64,000 nt of DNA, taken from positions 1,989,001-2,053,000 of the forward strand of contig OU015567.1 of the NCBI GenBank assembly GCA_907165135.1, written 5' to 3'. Below are positions 1-10,843 of this stretch, in pieces. The notes below the pieces were generated by a model. That model saw only the letters and a program-made list of their open reading frames with translations. It had not been told where the DNA came from and did no database searches. This stretch comes from Oikopleura dioica. Its lineage: Eukaryota; Chordata; Appendicularia; Copelata; Oikopleuridae. How positions within the stretch are numbered: position 1 is the first letter of the stretch; every line of letters starts with the position of its first letter. The translations under genes and the position numbers were made by a program.

Positions 1-262
1 GCCAGCCTCGTTTTTTGGATTCAGTTAGGTTAGGGGCCAAGCCGGCCTGGAGGGGAGGCCAGCCCCGTTTCTTGGATTCAGTTAGGTAAGGAGCCAAGCC
101 GACCCGAAGGGGAGGCAAGCCCCGTTTCTTGGATTCAGTCAGGTAAGGGGCCAAGCCGACCCGGAGGGGAGGCCAGCCTCGTTTCTTGGATTCAGTTAGG
201 TTAGGGGCCAATGCGAACCGGAGGGGACGCTAGCCCCGTTTCTTGGATTCAGGTAGGTACGC
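1..262. repeat. 57-bp tandem repeat array
   Basis: About 4.6 copies of a 57-bp unit start at 1, 58, 115, 172 and 229. Each unit contains the core TTGGATTCAGTTAGGT and a GCCAAGCCGACCCGGAGGGG segment. Copies differ by a few substitutions and no length change. The array runs off the left edge of the window, so its full size is unknown. An inverted partial copy lies at 443-498. Confidence 0.9.
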
Positions 263-307
263 ATCGGCTTGGTCCTGTAGGATCAGGCAAAGGCGAGTGA
301 AAAGTAT

Positions 308-379
308 TGAAGAAGCCTGGGGTCGAACCAGGGACCTCCGTGTTCATGAACCGGTGTGCTACCACTGCACTACTTCTCC
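308..379 (-). tRNA. tRNA-like gene with damaged anticodon arm
   Basis: Read on the minus strand, the 72 nt fold into a full cloverleaf layout: a 7-bp acceptor stem (GGAGAAG with CTTCTTC, one G-U), a 4-bp D stem (GTGC/GCAC), a 5-bp T stem (CCTGG/CCAGG) and a canonical TTCGACC T loop. The A-box-like and B-box-like promoter segments look intact. The anticodon arm is not normal. Two pairs next to the loop are mismatched, and position 33 is C instead of the near-universal T, so the anticodon cannot be assigned safely (formally ATG). It may be a tRNA pseudogene or the head of a tRNA-derived SINE. Inverted 57-bp repeats flank it. Confidence 0.6.
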
Positions 380-442
380 TGGGGACTTTGTCCGCCATTA
401 GAGCCAGTTACTATGCCTAAGAGGAGGGGACCTTCTCCCACA

Positions 443-498
443 GTCCCTTACCTAACTAAATCAAAGAAACGGGGCTTGCTTATCCTTCGGGTCGGCTT
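443..498 (-). repeat. Inverted copy of the 57-bp repeat
   Basis: The reverse complement of this stretch matches the 57-bp unit of the array at 1-262, including AGCCGACCCGAAGG, AAGCCCCGTTTCTT and TAGTTAGGTAAGG. It faces the array across the tRNA-like gene, so the three parts form a potential foldback. Confidence 0.75.
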
Positions 499-589
499 CG
501 AATTCAAGAGTCATTTAGATAGAACTGAGTGAAAATGAGTCAGCATGAGCAAATGAGTGAAAAATGGCGATCCTCGGTTTTATTGGCGT

Positions 590-1430
590 GCCCCGAGTGA
601 GACTTTTAATACTTTTAGGATTTTTCAAAAAGACATTTTGTGCATCTTGAACCCTGTTAATGACTGTACGCAATTTCAGAAGTCATTGACTAAGCCTTTC
701 TAATACAAACACAGACTTGCAGACAACAGGTATCAGTTGGAAGACTTCTGATACTTTGAGGATTATGCAAAAAGACGTTTTGAGCATCTTTAGCCCTTTT
801 TGTGACTGTATGCAATTTGGGAAGTCATTGACTAAGCCTTCCTAATACAGACACTGACTTACAGATGATAGGTATCAGTTGGAGGACTTCTGATACTTTG
901 ACGATTTTCCAAAAAGACATTTTGGGCATCTTTAGCCCTGTTAATGACTGTATGCAATTTTCGGAGTCATCGACAATGCGTTTCTAACACAGACACTGAC
1001 TAACGGATCATAGGTATCAGTTGGAGGACTTCTGATAGTTTGACGATTTTCCAAAAAGACATTTTGGGCATCTTTAGCCCTGTTAATGACTGTATGCAAT
1101 TTACGGAGTCATCGACAATGCGTTTCTAATACAGACACTGACTAACAGATGATAGGTATCAGTTGGAGGACTTCTGATACTTTGACAATTTTCCAAAAGA
1201 CATTTTGGGCATCTTTAGCCCTGTATATGACTGTATGCAATTTTCGGAGTCATTGACTAAGCGTTTCTAATACAGACATTACCTTACAGATCATAGGTAT
1301 CAGTAGCAGGACTTCTGATGATGTTATCATAATTCAAAAGACATTTCGTGTAATTTGAACGACTAGAAACTACATTCACAGTGCTGAAGGTCATTCAAGA
1401 CCTCTTAATGATACAGATAGAGACCAACAG
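590..1430. repeat. ~142-bp tandem satellite, about 5-6 copies
   Basis: The phrase GTCATTGAC (or GTCATCGAC) recurs at 682, 823, 966, 1108 and 1249, giving a period of 141-143 bp. Other landmarks recur in step: GGTATCAGTTGGAGGACTTC, ACATTTTGGGCATCTTTAGC and TGACTGTATGCAATTT. Copies in the middle are nearly identical. The last, at about 1330-1430, is badly decayed. No coding potential is seen. Confidence 0.9.
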
Positions 1431-2076
1431 ATCCTCTGATAATAGACTCTCATGAATATCACCGATGATATCCACACAATACTTAGTTAATAATTTTTTA
1501 TCATTGTTCAAACATATACATAAGAATTTGAACCCGTTTTGTCCTTTTAAAAGACTTTTTTCTTCATTTTTAAGTTCTCGTAAATATCCAGCAGTTTTAT
1601 TTAAAAATTATTAGAAAAAATTCCCCAACTCATATAAGCATTCTGAAAGAACAAAGTTATTCCTAAGTGTTTAATCTAACTTATGAGCAAAAATTTGGGA
1701 TTGAAACATCTTTTTTTATTGATTTATGAATGAATGAATACCTGAGTTAACCATATATAAGGGTAATTGGCACAAAACACCCTTCCATAAAAATGGTATA
1801 TGAGTATTCAATCTCTCTTTTGTTCACAACCTGTATAATTTGAACCCTTCTCTATCGTATTCTGCCACCAGATATATCATTTGCCTTGAATATATAGTGA
1901 ATTTAATTTTTTTAAGCAAGTATGTCAAATTCAAGTCCCAATTTTTGGAAAAAATGCCCTTGAGTGAGACCTGAACATCGGATCTCAGCAATTTTTGGTC
2001 TATAAAGGTTTTTGAGCACTGCGAATCCACTGAAACTGGTTTCAAAAGAATAGGAGATCAAAAAATTTTTTGGCCG

Positions 2077-2214
2077 ACCCTATCCTACACTTTCGAGCTC
2101 CGAGACGAAGGTCGATTTGGCTTCCTTCTCCCAGCCAACCAGATCCAGCCAAACTGCGAAGAAATCGACGCCGCCATGCACAAGGTTATCAACTACGTTA
2201 TTGAGAACAAGTAA
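2077..2214 (+). pseudogene. Terminal exon of an M14 metallocarboxypeptidase, probably a gene remnant
   Basis: Forty-five codons and a stop encode a segment with [18 protein letters not shown], the hallmark C-terminal block of the carboxypeptidase A/B family. The Glu in FELRD corresponds to the catalytic general-base glutamate. An AATAAA follows at 2239-2244. The upstream exons, with the zinc-binding HxxE and the substrate-binding residues, should lie within a few hundred bases given the local intron sizes. I see none in 1480-2070, which is AT-rich without codon structure. I therefore read it as a 3' remnant. It could instead be a live terminal exon with distant upstream exons. Confidence 0.6.
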
Positions 2215-2875
2215 ATTCGAGATCTGTACTAAACAACAAATAAAAGAAACGCAAGTTGAAAATTTTCATTTCTTCCAAACCTGATCATGAGCTGATTAGA
2301 AACCAGCGGAATCGATTGTCTAAATAAATTATAGAAAAGCAGGAAGCTGTTTACATTTCCTCATGAGCTCCAAAAAGTCTGATTCCACGTTCCTTTGTTG
2401 ACGCTCGAATTTGCTTTCTGTTTTGATTATGGCCCAAACACAATAAATCAATGCGGTTCAAATATACGTCACTTGGGCGGCATTTCACCGAGCCGGTCAT
2501 TTAACCGTCATCTAAACGCGACCCGACGGTTTGTTTGAGCCCAGTGCACCCAAAGGAGCAAAAATGTTTCCAAATTTCTCTCCGCCGACATATAAATGAA
2601 AGCGAAAATCATCTGAAGTGGGCCACTCTTAGGACACAAGAACAAGGTAATTCATTTTTCTTCTATCGAGAATCGCTCAAGAGAAATTATATCAAGAGAG
2701 TTAGAGATGTTCCTCTATGTTTTCAAAGTTTTTTTTAATTTTCGGGTTTTCATAAAATACAGATTTTATTGTAAATTGATGAGATATTTCATCATGATTA
2801 TTCGAAAACTAGAAACATGCTGTTCTAAGGGGATCTCTAAATCTTCGTTTTAGATCGATAAGAGCTTGTTTTGAA

Positions 2876-4447
2876 ATGAAGCTCGCCTCGACGTTGTTCG
2901 GGGTTATCGCTGCCCAAGATTACGAGGGTAGCGGACAAGACTATACTGATTCTGTCACTGATTACTCTGATGAGTCTGAACGTGGCAAAATCAAGAACCA
3001 GTACCAGCCTGTAAGCAGTTACAACAACAACTACCAGCTGTCTTACAACAACGATGACTACTATGGTAGATCAGGTTCCAACCCAACCGCCGTCACCTGC
3101 TGGGAATCTAACAACATGGGTACCCACGACAGCACCGCTTTCGATCAGCACAGCCACGAAGGTCTCAGTCCTAAAGCCTCTTCGGACGCTCTTGAGAACA
3201 GAGATGTCTATGGCTGGCGCAATATCCACGCCAACCACAATACAACCTCAACAGCTCATAACGCCCACTCGCTCGATGCATACGATCATCGACTCTCTGG
3301 TTGCATCTACGAGTTATCAAGCTTCACCTATGGTTCTGGAACGTACAGCAAGTACTATGATATCACTTTTACCGAGGGAACTCTTTCTCCCGTCTGGTGG
3401 CACTATTTCAATGCTCACGTACTTCCTGGTGGAACCAAAAAAGCTCACAAAATCGTCATGGCCAATCCCACCTATGAAGGTCTTGGTTACTTGAACTTTA
3501 TTATCACTTTCATCGCGAAGACAACTGTCATTGACGGATCTCTTGGCACATACATCAACACTGACGAGAGTCTTCATACCGACGCATTCGCTGCCAACAA
3601 CCAAATTTCAATCTCAGCGGCTACTGGCAGCTGGTATTCCACATTTGAAGCCAACTCTGGTATTGATGGTGCTGGAACATGGAACGAAAATGTTGCCATC
3701 AGTTCGTTCCCTCATAACGATCTTGGCAAGGACTTCCGATTTAACATCAGAATCCTTCACAAGATGGGCGAAGGTGACCAGACGGAAGCAATTGACTCTT
3801 ACTACTGGTACAAAGTCAATGACGTTACCATTACTTTCCCTGCTGTTGTTGGCTGCCCTTGGGACACCTACGTTGATGGCTCTACCAAGGGCTCCTTCAG
3901 ATGCATGGACAGCGCTGATCAGAGTGGCAGAAAGAACGGTCACATCAGCTGGGTTAGCGTCGATAATAACCATGAGGATAATGAGGCGGCAACTTTCCTC
4001 GAAAGCTTCCTCGACGGCACTGTAAACAACGCTGTCTGCTCAACTACATACAGCGAAGACAAAATGTCTTGTGGAACAAAATACAAAGTCGCTGGGTAGA
4101 TAAAGTTTGCATTTCCATTTTCTCATAATTTTTAAAGCTTGATGAACACCTACGACGAGTACGCTCAGCAAGAATATGGAACGCACCAAGAATTCTGGTT
4201 CCAATTCGAGTACTACATGCCATCAACAGCCACGAATGTTGCATGCGAGCGAAACAATTATGGCTGTTACCAGGCGCCAAACATGCTCTTCAACGCCTTC
4301 GAGGTAATATTTACATTTTTATAATGCAACTTTAACATAATCAAGGTCTCTTCCATCGACATCGACTGCAACACATCAGGTCTCTACAACGGTAACCGAT
4401 GCACTGCTAACTCAACAGTCAGTGAGTCTGTCGAGACCTGGTCATAA
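2876..4447 (+). CDS. Secreted 495-aa protein of unknown family
   Basis: There are three exons: 2876-4095, 4138-4303 and 4346-4447, with 42-nt introns whose phases close exactly. The product starts with a short signal-like segment (MKLASTLFGVIAAQ), then an acidic Tyr/Ser/Asn/Gln-rich stretch to about residue 70. The rest is a large, mostly beta-predicted-looking body with widely spaced cysteines, eleven of them in the last third including the CGTKYK, CERNNYGC and DCN motifs. An AG acceptor at 2852-2853 lies 22 nt before the ATG and would suit cis- or spliced-leader trans-splicing. I do not recognise the family. A house or mucus structural protein is possible but unproven. Confidence 0.8.
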
Positions 4448-6091
4448 ATCACGTGCTGATTTTCAATAATCAACGGGCCGGATTACCCGTTTGATTATGG
4501 TAAAATTAATTCCCGCCCCACAAAAAAAACAAAAAAATACCAAAAAAAAACTTTGGCGCTTACACACTACCTTGTCTGACTACCTTAAAACCGGAACTTA
4601 AAAACCCAAAAAAATCATAAAACGACCTTATCAGCAAGAAGGCAATTTCAACCCCCAGTAAGTACGCGGCCCAGCTGACCCCTTTTTATTTCTTCTTTTC
4701 TCTTTCCTTCTTCCCCAAACTGCATGTGCATGTTCGGGGTCAAATTCCACGCAAGTACAGGTGCGCTCATAAAGGCCGCTTGACCCAGGGCGGCTAAGAG
4801 TAATTCATATGGTCGACCTTAAGAATTAAGGATCACGGGCCGTCGCTATCGAGCCGATTTGACGAACATTAGGGTCAAATTTCCGTTTGAGCACGGTTAA
4901 AGGACAGTAAAAGGCCATTATTTATGTACGACGTAAAAATAAAACATGTTAGGGATAGGACAGTTGTGACTTGAACAGAACAGAATTCACAACGCTCCCG
5001 CCCTGGGGCAAGTCATGTGTAAGAGTTGTAGCTTTGCCCCTATACAATCAGCCCAAGGTGGATGGAGCTTGCGGGGGCTGACGAGGGCAGCACGGCGCGG
5101 GCGTTGTTCCCTTAGCAGTTGTTCTTTGCAGCGGCTAAGGCTCAACCCTCGCGCAGCACAATTCCTGAGCCGTAATTTCGCTGACACTGCAGCAGATCGG
5201 CGAAATGTTGGAAAGCAAAAACCCGGGCGGGCGAGGGCTCTGGTGACGCATCGTGACCGAAACAAACCTTTATTAACAACTTGTCAATTGTTCCCTTATG
5301 AGGACCAAAGCGAGAACCCAGGAGTCATCTAGTCACTGACACTTTTCTTCCCATAAAACGGTTAGTCTTGTTTACGCTCCGCGAAAAAAGCATCGATTCC
5401 GAGGCCATTCGGATTTCGAAGCTTCCGCCTGAGCCTTTTCAATTCGAACCGGGGAATGATAACGTAGACGTCGCTTGGTGGCGCCCTTCTCCTCTCATCG
5501 GACGAAAAATCGTATGAATTTCTAGCGTAACTTATCAAAAATCGTTTGATCAGACGATTCATTTACTATTCTAGAGATTAGCTTGTTAACATTGTCGTTG
5601 TCTCGACCAGCGTCCTCGCCTTTAAGTCCAGTGCCGGCCTAGGGGAGCAGGGGCTGCAGTTTTCATGTGTTGTAGGCCCTGCCCCTAGGGGGTGTTTGCC
5701 CTGAACGAGGGTGAAGTCAGCCCTTTGTATGCGCCCCATGAATGGCCTCGCGATCGACAGGTGTCGCGGGGACAGTTCCGGGCTCATCGCTTCCTGACCC
5801 CTCGGACAACTGAGTGGATAGGGTCGAAGCGAGCGTAGATTGTAACTTAGCGTGGATTGGTTCTCGTGCTTACGAACCCTATTTTTTACGGATGCTCTTG
5901 CTTCACGCGGCCCGGCTTGCTCCATACTGGCGATGAACCTCGCTCGGCGACCTAAATGTAGCATGTTACCGCCGACAGGTTTAAAACAAGCTCATCTCCG
6001 GTAGGAAAGTTAACGCATTTCCTTTGTGTGAGGGGCCGATCGCTCCCCAAGTGGGGGAGCGGTAGATTGCCGCTCGGGAGCATCCACGGGT
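4448..6091. other. Intergenic, partly GC-rich, no gene assigned
   Basis: No spliceable gene was found. 4980-5330 and 5580-6070 are clearly richer in G+C than the surroundings and contain short open frames on both strands that lack splice signals or recognisable motifs. A perfect short hairpin (CGCTCCCC-AAGTG-GGGGAGCG) lies near 6037-6061. The composition suggests an old inserted element, but I saw no terminal repeats for the whole segment. Confidence 0.5.
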
Positions 6092-6397
6092 GACGGCGGG
6101 TTCCATTCTTTTTAAAGAATCATTCTTTTTCTCAATATTCTAGAGAAAATTAGGTAAAAATAGGTTTTTCGGATACATAAGAATTCTTGGATGTCAAACT
6201 CTCTGAAGTTTCCCTTATAACTGGCGCGAAGCGCAGACTCGCTCCTGAGTTATTTTCATTGACAGGATTTTGTTTCTGAACTTTTGACTGTCTTTTATGC
6301 GTCCTTTCAGGTATTCCTAAAAAAGAATGATTCTTTGCGAAAAAGAACCATTCTTTGAAAAAAGAATCATTCTTCACAAAGAATGGAACCCGCCGTC
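6092..6397. mobile_element. 306-bp foldback / MITE-like element
   Basis: A 20-bp inverted repeat GACGGCGGGTTCCATTCTTT bounds the segment (6092-6111 and, reversed, 6378-6397). Inside both ends are further palindromic AAGAATCATTCTT-type blocks, repeated at about 6111-6130, 6325-6345, 6345-6360 and 6358-6375. No transposase is present, so it would be non-autonomous. A target-site duplication was not recognisable. Confidence 0.7.
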
Positions 6398-6593
6398 TAC
6401 CAGCATCCACTGTTCATTCTCTGAATATACTTATCACCAACTGCTGCACATCTTTAATAAATATACATTATTCTCTCACTTCCATTCTTTATTGTTTCTC
6501 TTAAAAAGTGAAATCAAGGAAGACTCGCATCATATCAAATGGCCCCGTTGAAATGGGTTAGGGTTTGAACCTAAGACTCACGCCTGAGGGCAA

Positions 6594-6675
6594 GACTGGA
6601 TGGCCGAGCGGTCTAAGGCGTTGGATTAAGGCTCCAATCTCTTCGGGGGCGTGGGTTCGAATCCCACTTCAGTCA
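6594..6675 (+). tRNA. trnL-AAG: tRNA-Leu (anticodon AAG)
   Basis: This is an 82-nt class II tRNA. The acceptor stem GACTGGA pairs with TTCAGTC (one G-U). The anticodon stem TTGGA/TCCAA carries the loop TTAAGGC, with U33 and anticodon AAG. A long variable arm follows (about TCTCTTCGGGGGC), then the T arm GTGGG-TTCGAAT-CCCAC. Discriminator base A is at 6675, and a run of T at 6680-6684 would end Pol III transcription. Confidence 0.95.
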
Positions 6676-6689
6676 AATCTTTTTCACCC

Positions 6690-7771
6690 TTTTTTCTTTA
6701 AACTTTTCAGCCCTTTTTTGAAAATTCGATGATGTTAAAATTATATATCCTTAATCTTTAACTTAATTGATAAAAAATGTCAATTAGACAAAAAAGGGTT
6801 TTTATCTTCAATCTTGATATATTTTGAATAAGTTATTTGATGTGATGAAATAAGATTGATGATGAAGCCTTATCATAAAGGACTTAAAATAATTCATGAG
6901 GCGGTCCCTGTATATGCAACTGAAAATTAAAATTGGTTGTGGCCTAACGTGGCGCCCTTATGTTCCATCAGATTGAGAAAAATTATCGCGCATCTATTTT
7001 CTTGCAGCTTCAATTTTTAACAGAATACGAATTGGGAGAGAAGCGACAGAAGAGAGATGAATGTTTCGACCGAAATTGTTTCAATGAGTTATCTAGGTTT
7101 GTTAGTCTGAAATATATGCTTCTCAAAAGGCGATTTTGAATGACTATACTTTTTAAGCAACAAGATCAAAATCAATTAAAAAAAAATACTTAGTCTTCCG
7201 TCCGTAGAGCCCGTAAATTTTTGGGATAGGTCATTTTATCCGTTATTCGGAATAACTTATTCCTATGAATTAAGATCAATTCATCTTTGAACCGTGGTCG
7301 GGATACAACCACATGGCTAAAGAACCTTTTGCAAGGAGTGCTCTTCTGTCAAAACTCTTTTTGTCTACAAGACAAAGAAAGAGTTCACTTGGCAATAAGT
7401 CAGTAACTAAACGCGTACAAATACTGGTACTTTGTTAATCGCCTTGGAAGGAGTCAAAACTACTGAATTATAAAAAGAAGCAGATTGTTTTTTTAACAAT
7501 ATTCGTCAATTTGAATTTCTCACCCCTCTAATGGGAATAGGATAATATCATTAACCAAGGTCAAGGCTTACATTGGATTTGATGACCTGATGAAAATGCT
7601 TTTAGCTTGAAGCAAAAGACAAGTTCCTTCAAGAATAATATTTTTTTTTGACAATTTTGAATTGATTAATAGTCTATTCGAAAAATATCAACAATTCTCT
7701 GAACTAGGACATCCTCGATGAATTATTAAAAATTAAATAGGAAATAAAATATTTTAAAATTCAAGTTTTAG
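6690..7771. other. AT-rich intergenic region upstream of the receptor gene
   Basis: No coding exon or element could be supported. It probably contains the promoter and the unseen first coding exon of the receptor gene that follows, because exon 7772 opens in mid-helix. Confidence 0.4.
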
Positions 7772-10129
7772 ATCGCCTTGAAATCTGTGCATTTGGCTTC
7801 ATCGGTGGAATCGGATTTATCTTAAACGTCTTGATGGCGCTTGGAATCTACGCAAGGACTGGGTTTTACTGTCAATAAATTCAAGCTGTTTTTTGAAGTT
7901 CACTTTCGCGGAAAGACTTCTCGCAATTATTAACCCAAGATGACAGTCTGACAAAAAGTGTTGCGGGCGTGTTCCTCCTCCACTTAGCAATTACGAATGC
8001 GCTCTTTACCGTCGCCATGCCTTTTTGGATTATCGAAACTGTCAATAAAAAGGTATAAAAAAGCAATGAAAAAAAAACAACATTAATCCGTCTTGAACTG
8101 TAACTGACGGCGCTGCCAGTTTTCATTACAAGCCGTTTATTTCAGAGGCCACTGGTAGAAATCTATTAATATAAATGTGGACTTACCCTTGTTCATTTTT
8201 AGTTTTGGACGCTTGGCAAAACAGTCTGCAAAGCATCGAGTTTGATATCACTCCTGAATCTGAACTGCTCGATTTTGTTTTTGATCGTTGTCGTTTTGGA
8301 CAGAACAATTATCGCAAAATTCACGCTCAAAGTGATCAAATGGAGGACGGTCAAAAGAGCGCAAATCATCAGCATCTACATATGGATTCTCGCAATTCTC
8401 CTGAGCTTTCCGGCCTGGCAAAATCGAAGTCTTCTTCCGAAAAACGTAAATATCATGCGCCCTCAATTTCCTTGTTGATATCAGTTTCTAGTCTTTTCTG
8501 ACGAAAACTGCGTTGCCATATCAAGGAAACAATTGCACAATCCAAGATATTTCGGAAACAAAGAGCATCTACGAAGATAACCGTTGCAGATGCGTGTGGA
8601 ACTGGGAAAAACCACAACGATTTTTGTATTTTCGACTTGGTCAGGCGTTCGCCAATTTGGCCTTTTTGATCATTGGCTTCATCGTAAGTAACCCTAACCC
8701 TGACTCAGGTTTTCTACAGAGGTTGCCAATGTCTGAAGTTCAGACTCTGAACTCAAATGTAAAAATCCTAAAAGAGGGATAAGTTATCCCTATTTCAAGA
8801 TCTTTTTTAATCCATTGAATTATCAAAAATCCCTTCCAGATGAAAATAGCTTGATCCCATCTATCTTGGAAGAAGATTGATGCGAATATTAAATAACTTG
8901 AGCTGTTAAAAGGTGTGCAAGTCGAGCTTATCCCGATCTGGCGACCTGGAGAGGCTCAGCGAAGACTCTATCAGAGGCAATGGACGAAGCTCCAGCATGC
9001 TCAGCCGCCAGGTAATTTTGACCAACAATCGAATTGATACAGAAGGAAAAAAACAAGCAATGATTTTAAGGAAATCACGATGGATAATCCTGAATCGGCC
9101 AGCAATAAGCTCGGTCACGTGAGGATGCCAATTTTTAATCATTGATTTTTCATTTGCTTAGCATTCTTTATTTTATTGAATTTGTTTTCGTTAGAATATT
9201 GATTGAGGCTTTCAGGGTTCATTTTCATCTACTGTCGTGAAGAATATGTCAAAAAGAAGCAAAACTGTATCTGATACGAACAAACAAGGAAATGTTCTCA
9301 ACTAAAAAATTATCATGCTTAAGGGCATCCCCCTTAAAAACGGGATATTAAGGGGCAGGTGTCACGAATCGACAAAAAAATTTCGACAATTTTTGCCTTG
9401 GAATTTTCAACCAATCAGAAGCCTGGATTCGGTTAACCGACAAATCAGCAGCCGAGTAGTAGCCCAAGCAAAATTTGTCGAATTTTTTGTCGATTTCTGA
9501 CGCCAGCCTTATTATGACCCCTTTATTGATTATGGAAGTTTATCTTGGTAAAAGAGCATTGATTAGTTCTCCTGATAATATTTGCGTACTCAATATGTTG
9601 GCTCCCGCGAAACATTCTCATGTTACTGCAGCTACTTCACCCTCTTAGTATGAATTTTTCGTGGTTCCACGCAGGTAAATAATGAAAATAAAAAAACCTT
9701 TTTTACGTTGCCTAGCCTTGCGATGGAGCGTCGTGATGGCGTACCTGCATCCTGTGTTGATTCCAATAACGTGGTTCCTGTCGCGTCCAAATGGAATTTC
9801 GGACTTGTTCGGCGATGTCAGCGCCACTGTGCGCAGGCCACGGCGCAAATCCGAATTTGATTTTGCCAGGTACAAAATAAATCCATTTTTCGAACGAAAA
9901 AGAGTAGCCTCTGAGAATTTTTCATCTTTCTCTTTTCTGAAGCTATTTTATCTCAACAAATTCTAGATATTCAACAATCAAAAAACTGGACAGCTCGTCC
10001 TCCCGACCGAGTTCCTTTCAACTTACCGTTGCCTGCACCAACAACAACAATATTTCACAAACAAATTGCACTCTTTCCAAATCAAATCTGCTCCAGCCGC
10101 CAGAATCGCCAGTTTCAATCAGACAATGA
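7772..10129 (+). CDS. Class A (rhodopsin-family) GPCR, chemokine/peptide-receptor-like; start exon not found
   Basis: Exons read as 7772-7870, 7940-8052, 8203-8445, 8492-8683, 9216-9266, 9567-9674, 9716-9869 and 9967-10129. They supply in order TM1 (FILNVLMALGIYAR, Asn1.50), TM2 (LAITNALFTVAMPFW), TM3 after GKTVCK with a DRT in place of DRY, TM4 (IISIYIWILAILLSFPAW), and extracellular loop 2 with cysteines. Then come TM5 split over two exons, TM6 with the CWLP signature, TM7 (YLHPVLIPITW, an altered NPxxY) and a Ser-rich tail. Asp2.50 is replaced by Asn. Phases close everywhere except 8683 to 9216, which needs one extra base. A separate in-frame Ser/Arg-rich open segment (8913-9011) lies in that intron. 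Ligand unknown. Confidence 0.85.
9358..9504. mobile_element. 147-bp MITE in a GPCR intron
   Basis: Imperfect terminal inverted repeats of about 38 bp share the pattern AATCGACAAAAAA-TTCGACAA-TTTTGC and the outer GGYGTCA. The element lies in the intron before the TM6 exon. No coding capacity. Confidence 0.75.
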
Positions 10130-10843
10130 CCCTTTTGTGAATAAAACTGCATAAAAAATTCGAGAGTCAGTATATTCAGATGTTTATTTAAACTTGAAAT
10201 TATGTACAGTTAGCGCGAAATGTCCATCACATTTCGAAAAAAAGTGTGTTCTTTGAACTTGAAAGCAGTTTTTTTTTTAATTTTTAAAATATTGTGAAAA
10301 GGTCATTATCTGACATTTTAAACGAGTTTATTCTTACTTTCTCCTTAAATCAAATCTTCAATCAAAAAAATGAATTAAATATAACTTGAAAACAATTAAG
10401 GGTATTCCCCCAGATTTCAATCAAAAAGATCAGAATATTCTGAAGATTCTGTTTTTATAAAAAAAGGATGATTCTAATCTTCATTTGTCGGAATGGTGTT
10501 TAATTTCAAACACGTTGTGTGAGAGTTTCTCCAACTCACTTCCGTATTTTGAAACAAACGTCGCGCCATGTTTTCACGAAATTAGATTTGAAGATTTGAA
10601 GCTTTCAAGCGGCGTTTCTGACTCATCATAATTTATGATTTAAAATTGAATATTTAAGATGATGCGTTTTTTGATTGAAAATTTGAAAGAAAAGAAATAA
10701 AAAATATAAGAATAAATACCTGGAATCGAAGATTTTAAAGAGGACACATTCCAATCGACCGGATATCTGAATCCTCCTATATAAAGGTTCGAATTTTTGG
10801 AGCCTTCAGAAAAGAAAGCAACTATAAATGCAATATCTTGGCT

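Noticed and set aside
590-1430. CRISPR-like array
   Set aside because: The whole 142-bp unit repeats with no short repeat plus unique spacer pattern, and the surroundings are eukaryotic.
5578-5964. 128-codon minus-strand frame in the GC-rich block
   Set aside because: Openness is expected at this base composition; no splice sites, domain or paralog visible in the window.
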